From an uncultured Gemella sp. (GTDB taxonomy: Bacteria; Bacillota; Bacilli; Staphylococcales; Gemellaceae): a stretch of DNA of 5,834 bases. Numbering within the stretch: the first letter of the stretch is position 1; every line of letters starts with the position of its first letter. This document shows positions 1 to 5,834 of this stretch, one piece after another. The notes under the pieces were generated by a model that was given only the letters and a program-made list of their open reading frames with translations, ran no database searches and was not told the origin of the DNA. The position numbers and the translations under genes were made by a program. Where the stretch lies: contig CALHQV010000153.1 in assembly GCA_938038035.1 (NCBI GenBank), positions 1 through 5,834 of the forward strand, written 5' to 3'.

Positions 1-2691
1 TGCTACTGTTGGAGCTTCGTTTAGAACATTAGCATAAGCTGGATCTGATTCGTTACCTGCTTTATCAAGCACAGTGACTTTGATACGTTTGTCCGGATTT
101 GTTGTCTCATTCGCTTCCGTCAAATCTGTACCTGCTGGAACTGGAACAACTAATTTACCATCACGTACTTCAACTTTTGTCGTACCATTATACCAACCAT
201 CAGCTTTCTTCGTTAGAGTAATTGGTGTTTTACTATTCGGTAAAGTAACTTTTAATGAAGTTAATCCACCAATTGCTTCTTTAATATTGTCTACCTCAGT
301 GTTAGCATCACGGTTCGTTCCGTTATTTCTATCGTTTTCAGCGATATCTTGTTTTTCTCTAGTTTCATCTGTTAAGTTTTTTTGTTTTTCCGTAGGAACA
401 GAAACTAGCAATTCTTTCACTTGATTTTTATCAGTTTTTTCTCCAGTAATACTATCTGTATGGACTGGTTCTACTGTAGGAGCAACAGGTTTAACAGTAT
501 CAATATAAATTGTTTTATTATAATAATAATCAGGATTATCTGTATTTCCAAGTGCATTAAATGTATTTCTATATGGACTATTTGGATTTACAACGGCTGT
601 ATTTTCTAATACTCTGTTTCCTTGTAAATCTGTAAATCCTTCTTTAATTTCTGCAGTTACCTTGAAAGTAGCAGTCCCTTTAAAGTTTTTCGCTGTTGTG
701 AAATCAATACCGAATGTTCGTGTTCCATTTTTGGCAGGATCAGAATCCCCCGCATTGAATTTTAATCTAAGTGTTCTAGTTGTTTCATCATATGATACCA
801 CTTGGTAAGGACCAGGCCAATTCCATGCATTTGCTTTTTTAATTGAATCTTTTAATTCAACACCTTCAGGAATTTTAATAGTGTATTCATATGCACCATA
901 AGTTGGTAATCCCCCAACATTTTTAACTGTAACTTTTAATTGACCGGACTCTTTATCTTTATATAATACATCTTTACCATATTCAGAAGTTGATTTACCA
1001 CGAACAACATCTGTTGTCATTTCTAAAGCTGCACCAACAGTTAAGTTAACTCCCCCTACAAAGTATCCATCTTCAATTTCTGTTTTACCTTTTACTAGGT
1101 AAGTCTTTTTAAATGCTGGACCATCCTCTAATGCTTTAATGGTTACTTTAATTTTCTTAGTAGTATTTGGAGTATTGATAATCGTTCTCCAGAAACCAAA
1201 ACCATTACCATTCCCTCCATCACCATACGGAGTTGAAACGTGTGTAGTTTCATTATGATTATTCGCATCTGTTAGCGTTCTTAAAACTTCACCTGTATCT
1301 GCATCTCTAACTGTAATTTCTACTTTTTCACCAGTACCAGCAGTACCCATATTCCCATAGGCACCACCTGTTAGAACACTTAGGTATAATCTAGAGTTCG
1401 GATTAACATTAAATTCTTTCGAAATTTGTGTACCTTTCTTATTTAATTGAATATAATAATCTTTCCCTACAGCTGAATGTGCTGCATTATTTAAAGGAAC
1501 ACCAGGTACACTTGAGTAGTTAACACCATTTGCATAGTTTTGATTAGCTTTATTAGGTGCTAATGGATTTCCTGGAACAGGAGTATCATTGTATTGTCTG
1601 TCAATACTTCCATTATTATCGTAAACTTTAGATGGTTTCGGATCAAATCCAGCAGGTCTATCCGCTGCAACTTCTGTTGGAGCTTCTGGTTTAATCGCTG
1701 TTACATAATTATTTGTCCCTTCTATTTTCCATCCATCAATTTCATTTTCAATTCTCTTTTCTTTCCAATTATAAGTAATTTTACCAAGTTTTACTGGAGC
1801 TGGATTTGGAGAACTAGTACTATTTCTTGAATATTGATTTTCAACAGTAGCAGATTTTGTTTCAACATCTGGAGTATTAAAATCAATATCTCCAAATTGA
1901 TTTTTCAAACTTGAAATAACGTTATCTACTGGGTTAGCTCCTACCCCTCTTTTATTATTACTAGTAGGACCTTCTGCTGCTTGTTCTCCTACACCAGTAG
2001 GAGTCGCTCTAAACCCACTTTCCCCTTTACCAGGAATTGCTTTTCCATTTCGTGGATCTTGGTTTTTATTTGTTTTTTCTACTTTAGCTTCTGTTTCTGA
2101 TTTATCTTCTACAGTAGGAGACACTTTTGGCATACTCTCAATTACAAAAGCCTTTTCTCTTAATCTTGCAACAGTTTTATCTACCTCTACCTGAGTTGCT
2201 TTATCATTTGCTGATAAAGCTTGAGCTTCTAATAGTGTTGCCTTTGCATCCTCAATAGTTTTTGATGTTTTATTACTAATTTCAACTTTATCTATAGCTG
2301 ATTGAATACGTGAAATCGCTTCTGATAACTTACTGAAGTCTACCTTTGCAATATTTTCTGGCGCTAGCTTATCTTCATTAACTAAAGCTTCAGCTGAAGT
2401 TACTACTGGTTTAGAAACTGGATCTTTAGAAGGAATTTCTTCTCTCTTGGTATCAGGACTCGCAACATTCTCTTCGTGATTTAAGCTTTCTTGAGATGGC
2501 GATGACTGTGGATTAGACAAATTTGAGCTCGTTCTTGCATCGTTTCCTTGAATAGTATCAGCTTTTGCAGTGGCTCCACCTCCAAACATCATAAGCGCAG
2601 CAATCGCTACCGATGCTGCACCGAAACTATACTTTCGGATTGAAAATCGTTGAACTTTTTGTCCATGATATTTTTTTGTTCGTGAGTACAT
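1..2691 (-). CDS. Large YSIRK-signal surface protein, probable adhesin (N-terminal 897 residues; C-terminus outside window)
   Basis: The frame is open from the ATG at 2691 to the left edge, with no stop. The start is firm: AAAGGAG lies 5 nt upstream and an in-frame TAA lies at 2713-2715. Residues 1-44 are a YSIRK-type signal peptide (RFSIRKYSFGAAS at 15-27, hydrophobic core, likely cleavage after AKA before Asp45). Residues 45-97 are Ser/Pro/Glu-rich. Residues 98-185 are predicted helical and resemble FIVAR regions (LLEAQALSANDKATQVEVDK at 153-172). Residues 190-300 are a low-complexity linker. Residues about 300-555 are beta-rich with Gly/Asn-rich loops (442-454, 489-499) and no family I recognise. 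Residues 556-715 look like a DUF11-type beta-sandwich. From 730 (IDTVKPVAPTVEPV) an Ig-like region starts, ending at 870-884 in KVTVLDKAGNESDPA, a style often repeated in tandem in streptococcal adhesins. The protein has no cysteine. By analogy it should be exported near the division septum and anchored by an LPXTG signal in the unseen C-terminus. The ligand is unknown. Surface location is confident; adhesin role is inferred. Confidence 0.9.
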   Translation of the reverse strand, partial: MYSRTKKYHGQKVQRFSIRKYSFGAASVAIAALMMFGGGATAKADTIQGNDARTSSNLSNPQSSPSQESLNHEENVASPDTKREEIPSKDPVSKPVVTSAEALVNEDKLAPENIAKVDFSKLSEAISRIQSAIDKVEISNKTSKTIEDAKATLLEAQALSANDKATQVEVDKTVARLREKAFVIESMPKVSPTVEDKSETEAKVEKTNKNQDPRNGKAIPGKGESGFRATPTGVGEQAAEGPTSNNKRGVGANPVDNVISSLKNQFGDIDFNTPDVETKSATVENQYSRNSTSSPNPAPVKLGKITYNWKEKRIENEIDGWKIEGTNNYVTAIKPEAPTEVAADRPAGFDPKPSKVYDNNGSIDRQYNDTPVPGNPLAPNKANQNYANGVNYSSVPGVPLNNAAHSAVGKDYYIQLNKKGTQISKEFNVNPNSRLYLSVLTGGAYGNMGTAGTGEKVEITVRDADTGEVLRTLTDANNHNETTHVSTPYGDGGNGNGFGFWRTIINTPNTTKKIKVTIKALEDGPAFKKTYLVKGKTEIEDGYFVGGVNLTVGAALEMTTDVVRGKSTSEYGKDVLYKDKESGQLKVTVKNVGGLPTYGAYEYTIKIPEGVELKDSIKKANAWNWPGPYQVVSYDETTRTLRLKFNAGDSDPAKNGTRTFGIDFTTAKNFKGTATFKVTAEIKEGFTDLQGNRVLENTAVVNPNSPYRNTFNALGNTDNPDYYYNKTIYIDTVKPVAPTVEPVHTDSITGEKTDKNQVKELLVSVPTEKQKNLTDETREKQDIAENDRNNGTNRDANTEVDNIKEAIGGLTSLKVTLPNSKTPITLTKKADGWYNGTTKVEVRDGKLVVPVPAGTDLTEANETTNPDKRIKVTVLDKAGNESDPAYANVLNEAPTVA
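2560..2691 (-). other. YSIRK-type signal peptide (residues 1-44)
   Basis: The region encodes a basic N-terminus, the RFSIRKYSFGAAS motif at residues 15-27 (a Phe variant of YSIRK-G/S), a hydrophobic stretch AIAALMMFGG at about 30-39, and an AKA cleavage motif at 42-44. This signal class is known in streptococci and staphylococci to direct secretion to the septum, usually for proteins later attached by sortase A. The exact cleavage site is inferred. Confidence 0.92.
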
Positions 2692-2786
2692 TACTACTCC
2701 TTTGCTTATATTTTATTTACATCAGGAAAAGTCAGTAAGACCCTCAAATTGATACCAAGAAAAGTCCCGACTTCACCTATTGTATA
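2692..2786 (-). other. 5' leader of the YSIRK surface protein gene
   Basis: This is the predicted untranslated leader from the inferred start site to the ATG. It contains two copies of GACTTTTC on the minus strand (2766-2759 and 2733-2726, 33 bases apart). The upstream copy overlaps a small inverted repeat, AAGTCGGGACTT (2773-2762). The AAGTC arm could pair with the GACTT of either copy, so alternative small hairpins are possible. No known riboswitch or protein-binding leader was recognised. The transcript boundaries are inferred from the promoter. Confidence 0.45.
2697..2703 (-). promoter_or_regulatory. Ribosome binding site of the YSIRK surface protein gene
   Basis: On the minus strand the sequence reads AAAGGAG, then TAGTA, then ATG. 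This is a near-consensus Shine-Dalgarno at 5 nt spacing. It fixes the start at 2691 and suggests efficient translation. Confidence 0.9.
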
Positions 2787-2792
2787 ATAAAC

Positions 2793-2821
2793 ATAATAAC
2801 TCTATCTATTCATTATGTCAA
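2793..2821 (-). promoter_or_regulatory. Sigma-70-type promoter for the YSIRK surface protein gene
   Basis: Reading leftward, a perfect -35 box TTGACA (2821-2816) is followed by a 17-base spacer and a -10 box TATTAT (2798-2793), one mismatch from consensus. Transcription should begin near 2786, giving a leader of about 95 nt. Very AT-rich DNA just upstream (2830-2865) could act as an UP element. A second TATTAT (2789-2784) is too far from this -35 box to pair with it. The promoter lies downstream of the neighbouring gene's terminator, so this gene is probably transcribed independently. Confidence 0.85.
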
Positions 2822-2949
2822 GCAATTCGATATTTTAATTGATATAAATATATAAAAAAGCAAAGATAATTAATAGATTCAGAAATATGATTAACAACTC
2901 TATAACAACTTTCAAAAAAAGATTAAAAATTACCTCATAATTTACATAG
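2822..2949. other. AT-rich intergenic stretch without a gene
   Basis: This strongly AT-rich DNA lies between the MucBP gene terminator and the next promoter, within the 315-base gap 2692-3006. It holds homopolymer A runs (for example near 2914-2920) and no convincing ORF with a ribosome binding site, tRNA or other RNA. It may serve as an upstream promoter element or regulator site, but no recognised operator is visible. Confidence 0.5.
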
Positions 2950-2980
2950 AAAAAGGAGCGGATATGATATCCTACTCCTT
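2950..2980 (-). terminator. Intrinsic terminator of the MucBP-repeat gene
   Basis: On the minus strand, 26 nt after the stop codon, AAGGAGTAGGATA is followed by loop TCA and then TATCCGCTCCTT. The inner stem is 5 bp and the outer stem 6 bp, joined by a T-G wobble and a bulged A. A short U-run follows (UUU, then CUAU). The position, stem and U-run support a Rho-independent terminator that separates the two genes. The U-tract is modest, so some read-through is possible. Confidence 0.8.
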
Positions 2981-3006
2981 ATTCTTATCAGAAAATCTAA
3001 TTAGAA

Positions 3007-5834
3007 TTAGTCTTCTTTTTTCTTGCGAGCAACAAGTCCAAATCCACTCAAGACACCTAAAAGTCCAAGTGCCGCTAAGCTAGCATTGTCTTCTGTACCA
3101 GTGTTTGGAAGTTCAGCTTGTCCTTTAGCTTCTGATGAAGCCGCTGGAGCTTGTGGTGCTTCACCATTTTCTGGTGCCGATGGCATCGTTGGAGTTACTG
3201 GACCCACTGGGTTAGCCGGATTAGCCGGATTAGGCGGTGTTGTTGGCTGACTTGGGTCTGTAGGAACTACTGGAGTTTCTGGTTGACTTGAGTCTGTCGG
3301 TTTCACCGGACTTGTTGGATTTGTTGAAGGTGTTGATGGAGAACCAGGTTGAGATGGAGTGAGTGAGCCTCCATTTGTAGAACCTTCTTTGACTTCTTTA
3401 TAAACGTATGTTACTTCTGTTGTTCCTTCTGTTACTTTACCAGTTTCGGCACCTTTAGTTGCAGTTGGTACTAATACGTATTTCTTACCATCTTTTGTAG
3501 TAATTGTAGCTGGTTTGTTGTCACTTGTGTCGTATGCTGAGCTTACAGATCCGTCAGTCGTATCTTTAACGTCTTCTGCGATTGTGTTACCTGCTTCGTC
3601 AGTGTAGTGAACAACTACATTTCCTTTCACTTCTTTGTAAACATAAGTCACTTCTGTAGTCTTACCTGCTTCAACATCACCAGTTTCGTTACCTTTAGTT
3701 GATGCTGGGACTAATTCGTATACTTTACCTTCTGGAGTTGTGATACGAGTTGGTTTCATGTCCTTATCAGAAGTATCGTATTTAGCTCCTGGTTTACCGT
3801 CTTTAGTATCAACAGCATCTGCTTGAAGTGTGTTTCCAGCTTCGTCTACGTAATGAACAAGAACGTTTCCTGCTTTTTCGTATACATACGTGATTTCTGT
3901 AGTACCCTCAGTAACAGCACCGTTTTCTGGCTTAGAATCTTCTTTCAATTCTTTAGCTGTTAAGTAGTATACAGTTCCATCTTTTTCAAGTTTAGCTGGT
4001 TTGTTGTCAGTTGTATCATATTTCTCACTTAGTGATCCATTTTCTACATCTTTCGTATCGTCAGCTAATGTGTTTCCTTCTGTGTCAACGTAGTGAACGA
4101 CTACATTACCAGTGATTTCTTTGTAGACGTAAGTTACTTCAGTAGTTTCTCCAGCTTTAACTTTACCTGTTTCATCACCTTTAGTTGATTGAGGGATTAA
4201 TTCGTATACTTTTCCTTCTGGAGTAGTGATACGGTTTGGTTTCATTCCGTTATCTGCAGTGTTGTAGTCTGAGTTTGGTTTACCGTCTTTTGTATCAACA
4301 GCATCTACTTGAATAGTGTTACCTTTTTCATCAGTGTAGTGAACGACTACTTGTCCTGCTTTTTCGTAAACGTAAGTTACTTCAGTTTTACCTTCTACTA
4401 CGTCTCCGTTTTCTGGTTTAGAGTCATCTTTAACAGCTTTCTCTGTTAAGTAGTAAACAGTTCCGTCTTTTTCGATTTTCTCTGGTTTATTGTCAGTTGT
4501 GTCGTATTTAGCGTTTAGAGAAGCACCTTTAGTATCTTCTTTGTCTTCTGCGATTACGTTACCTTCTGTATCGACGTAGTGAACGACTACATCACCAGTA
4601 ACTTCTTTATAAACGTATGTTACTTCTTTCGTCTCACCCGCAACAACTTTACCAGTTTCATCACCTTGAGTTGCTGTTGGTACTAGTTCGTATACTTTTC
4701 CTTCTGCGGTTGTGATACGGTTTGGTTTCATTCCGTTATCAGAAGTGTTGTAATCTGATCCTGGTTTTCCATCTACAGTGTCTTTAGCACCTGAAGCAAC
4801 ATTTGCACCAGCTACATCAACACCTACTAATGGAGTTCCGTCTTCTGTTTGGTAATTTACTACTACTTGTCCTGCTTTTTCGTAAACGTAAGTTACTGTA
4901 GTTGTTCCTTCAACAACATCTCCAGTAGCTGGTTTAGAATCAGCTTTCAATTCTTTAGCAGTTAGATAGTATTTAACACCGTCTTTAGTGATTTCATCTT
5001 TTTTGTGGTCTGCTGTGTCGTATTTAACGTTTAGAGAAGCATCTGTTTCGTCTTTTTCGTCTTCAGCAAGTGTGTTTCCTTCTGTATCTTCATACTTAAC
5101 AACAACATTACCTTTAACTTCTTTATAAACGTATGTTACTTCTTTAGTTGTTCCTGATTCAACTTCACCTGTTTCTTCACCTTCAGTTGATTCTGGAACT
5201 AATTGGTAAACTTTTCCTTCTGCAGTTTTAATACGTTCTGGTTTCATTCCGTTATCTGCAGTGTTATAAGCTGTTCCTGGTTTACCATTATCAGTGTCTT
5301 TTGCACCCGATTCTACAGTTTTACTTTCGTCACCAACTACTGTACCTGTAAGAGCTGTTCCATCTTCTGTTTTATAGTTAACGATGACTGATCCAGCTTT
5401 TTCATAGATGTAAGTTACTTTTGTAACACCTTCTACTACTGTACCTGTTTCAGCTGGTGATGTAGTTTCTGTACCATTTACAGATGTCATTGTGTTTGCT
5501 TCGTTTAGGTAGTAAACATTTCCTTGTGCATCTGTAAGTTTTTGAGGTTTTTCAGTTTCATTTTCTTTAGTGTTGTAAGGTACGTTTTTAGAAGCTGTAG
5601 TACTACTTACAATTACATCATTTCCATCAGCATCAACATAGTATTTCTCAGTTACTACTTCAGCTACTGTTTCAGGAGTATCAGTGTAAGGAGCTTTTAA
5701 TTCTGTGCCGTCTTCTGTTTTATAGTTAACGACTACAGAACCTTTTTTCTCGATTTCACGAGTTTTTTCTTCTGCATAAGTGTAAGTGATTGTTGTAGTA
5801 CCACTTGCTAAACGGTATGCACGAAGAGGAGTGA
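3007..5834 (-). CDS. MucBP-repeat, LPXTG-anchored cell-wall protein (C-terminal 941 residues; N-terminus outside window)
   Basis: The frame is open from the right edge to the TAA at 3007-3009. The internal Met at 5488-5490 is not the start: the frame continues 114 codons upstream with matching repeat sequence and no stop. The visible protein has part of one repeat, then nine MucBP-like units of about 80-116 residues (5742 down to 3388). Each opens with a G-x-V-x-V-x-Y strand and closes with VTYVYKEV or VTYVYEKA. A Pro/Ser/Thr-rich linker follows, then LPNTG, a hydrophobic helix and RKKKED. MucBP (PF06458) repeats occur in Listeria, lactobacilli and streptococci and are linked to mucin or host-glycan binding; binding here is inferred. 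The repeats are acidic and cysteine-free. Sortase A should cleave between Thr and Gly of LPNTG and attach the protein to peptidoglycan, with the repeats forming an extended stalk or multivalent binding surface. A terminator follows. Gene-level naming is not possible from this fragment. Confidence 0.95.
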   Translation of the reverse strand, partial: TPLRAYRLASGTTTITYTYAEEKTREIEKKGSVVVNYKTEDGTELKAPYTDTPETVAEVVTEKYYVDADGNDVIVSSTTASKNVPYNTKENETEKPQKLTDAQGNVYYLNEANTMTSVNGTETTSPAETGTVVEGVTKVTYIYEKAGSVIVNYKTEDGTALTGTVVGDESKTVESGAKDTDNGKPGTAYNTADNGMKPERIKTAEGKVYQLVPESTEGEETGEVESGTTKEVTYVYKEVKGNVVVKYEDTEGNTLAEDEKDETDASLNVKYDTADHKKDEITKDGVKYYLTAKELKADSKPATGDVVEGTTTVTYVYEKAGQVVVNYQTEDGTPLVGVDVAGANVASGAKDTVDGKPGSDYNTSDNGMKPNRITTAEGKVYELVPTATQGDETGKVVAGETKEVTYVYKEVTGDVVVHYVDTEGNVIAEDKEDTKGASLNAKYDTTDNKPEKIEKDGTVYYLTEKAVKDDSKPENGDVVEGKTEVTYVYEKAGQVVVHYTDEKGNTIQVDAVDTKDGKPNSDYNTADNGMKPNRITTPEGKVYELIPQSTKGDETGKVKAGETTEVTYVYKEITGNVVVHYVDTEGNTLADDTKDVENGSLSEKYDTTDNKPAKLEKDGTVYYLTAKELKEDSKPENGAVTEGTTEITYVYEKAGNVLVHYVDEAGNTLQADAVDTKDGKPGAKYDTSDKDMKPTRITTPEGKVYELVPASTKGNETGDVEAGKTTEVTYVYKEVKGNVVVHYTDEAGNTIAEDVKDTTDGSVSSAYDTSDNKPATITTKDGKKYVLVPTATKGAETGKVTEGTTEVTYVYKEVKEGSTNGGSLTPSQPGSPSTPSTNPTSPVKPTDSSQPETPVVPTDPSQPTTPPNPANPANPVGPVTPTMPSAPENGEAPQAPAASSEAKGQAELPNTGTEDNASLAALGLLGVLSGFGLVARKKKED
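3010..3111 (-). other. LPXTG cell-wall sorting signal
   Basis: LPNTG is encoded at 3097-3111. It is followed by a short acidic spacer, a hydrophobic helix (ASLAALGLLGVLSGFGLVA) and the basic tail RKKKED before the stop. This is the complete tripartite sortase A substrate signal. The tail style is typical of mitis-group streptococci, which supports the organism inference. Confidence 0.95.
3121..3387 (-). other. Pro/Ser/Thr-rich wall-spanning linker with micro-repeats
   Basis: About 89 residues between the last MucBP unit and LPNTG are rich in Pro, Ser, Thr and Asn. They contain short internal repeats: PTDSSQP then PTDPSQP, and NPANPANP encoded by a 9-base tandem repeat near 3211-3231. Such linkers typically cross the peptidoglycan in LPXTG proteins. 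The micro-repeats could vary in number by slippage. Confidence 0.85.
3388..5834 (-). repeat. Tandem MucBP repeat array, alternating A and B types
   Basis: Units in protein order: R0 partial 5743-5834; R1 5395-5742 (116 aa, divergent); R2 5113-5394 (94, A); R3 4873-5112 (80, B); R4 4597-4872 (92, A); R5 4357-4596 (80, B); R6 4111-4356 (82, short A); R7 3871-4110 (80, B); R8 3625-3870 (82, short A); R9 3388-3624 (79, hybrid, in the B position). A units carry an NTADNGMKP-type motif, EGKVYELVP, and end in TYVYKEV. B units carry YDTTDNKP, KDGTVYYLT, DSKPENG, and end in TYVYEKA. By hand count R5 and R7 share 58 of 80 residues and R6 and R8 share 60 of 82. The duplicated unit is therefore probably the A-B pair of about 160-175 residues, about 490-525 bases. 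Confidence 0.9.
5395..5742 (-). repeat. Divergent long MucBP-like unit R1
   Basis: This unit opens with GSVVVNYKTEDGTELKAPYT and closes with TKVTYIYEKA, so it belongs to the same family. At 116 residues it is longer than the 79-94 residues of the other complete units. It has an inserted segment around VVTEKYYVDADGNDVIV and a different centre. It marks the junction between the regular A-B array and an older or different region towards the N-terminus. Confidence 0.75.

Noticed and set aside
74..609. Plus-strand ORFs of 116 and 62 residues
   Set aside because: They lie wholly opposite the coding frame of the YSIRK protein and have no family resemblance. They look like antisense shadows of a biased reading frame.
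1594..1830. Plus-strand ORF of 78 residues
   Set aside because: It is antisense to the YSIRK protein and its Ile/Phe/Ser-rich translation reflects complementary codons of the real gene.
2694..2980. AAGGAGTAG shared by the terminator stem and the ribosome binding site of the next gene
   Set aside because: The 9-base identity could allow the terminator's CTCCTT arm to pair with the ribosome binding site, but any purine-rich Shine-Dalgarno can match such a stem by chance and nothing else supports antisense control.
3023..3250. Plus-strand ORF of 75 residues
   Set aside because: It is antisense to the sorting signal and Pro-rich linker; its Gly/Ala-rich translation is the complement of the Pro and Ala codons.
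5203..5391. Plus-strand ORF of 62 residues
   Set aside because: It is antisense to MucBP unit R2; the Cys/Phe-rich product is a shadow.
3388..5394. Periodic repeats as a CRISPR array or non-coding satellite
   Set aside because: The repeats are about 240-280 bases, diverged, and keep a reading frame, so they are protein-domain repeats.
5488..5490. Met at 5490 as the start of the MucBP protein
   Set aside because: The frame is open for 114 more codons to the window edge and encodes matching repeat sequence, and no signal peptide follows this Met.

Overview
The window looks like a surface-adhesin locus of a low-GC Gram-positive coccus, most probably a viridans-type Streptococcus (mitis/oralis-like), with Gemella as the main alternative. 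The basis is a YSIRK-type signal peptide, an LPNTG sortase signal with its membrane helix and RKKKED tail, AT-rich DNA, and cysteine-free, Thr/Val/Asp/Glu-rich repeat proteins. The species is an inference from protein style; no search was run.

Both real genes are on the minus strand and both run off the window. On the right (3007-5834) is the C-terminal 941 residues of a MucBP-repeat, LPXTG-anchored wall protein. Its start lies beyond the right edge. It has nine complete repeats plus part of a tenth. The last eight form an alternating A-B-A-B-A-B-A-B array, followed by a Pro/Ser/Thr-rich linker and the sorting signal. On the left (1-2691) is the N-terminal 897 residues of a second large surface protein. 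It has a YSIRK signal peptide, a FIVAR-like helical region, a disordered linker, an uncharacterised beta-rich Gly/Asn-rich region, a DUF11-like region and the start of an Ig-like region. Its C-terminus lies beyond the left edge.

The 315-base gap (2692-3006) separates two transcription units. A hairpin terminator follows the MucBP gene (about 2950-2980). A strong sigma-70-type promoter (TTGACA, 17-base spacer, TATTAT) drives the left gene, with a leader of about 95 nt and a good ribosome binding site. The genes are neighbours but probably not co-transcribed. Both products are probably exported and displayed on the cell wall for adhesion. No RNA gene, mobile element or CRISPR array was seen, and no clearly new biological system. 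The most interesting points are the higher-order repeat architecture, the hybrid last repeat, and the unassigned region of the left protein.
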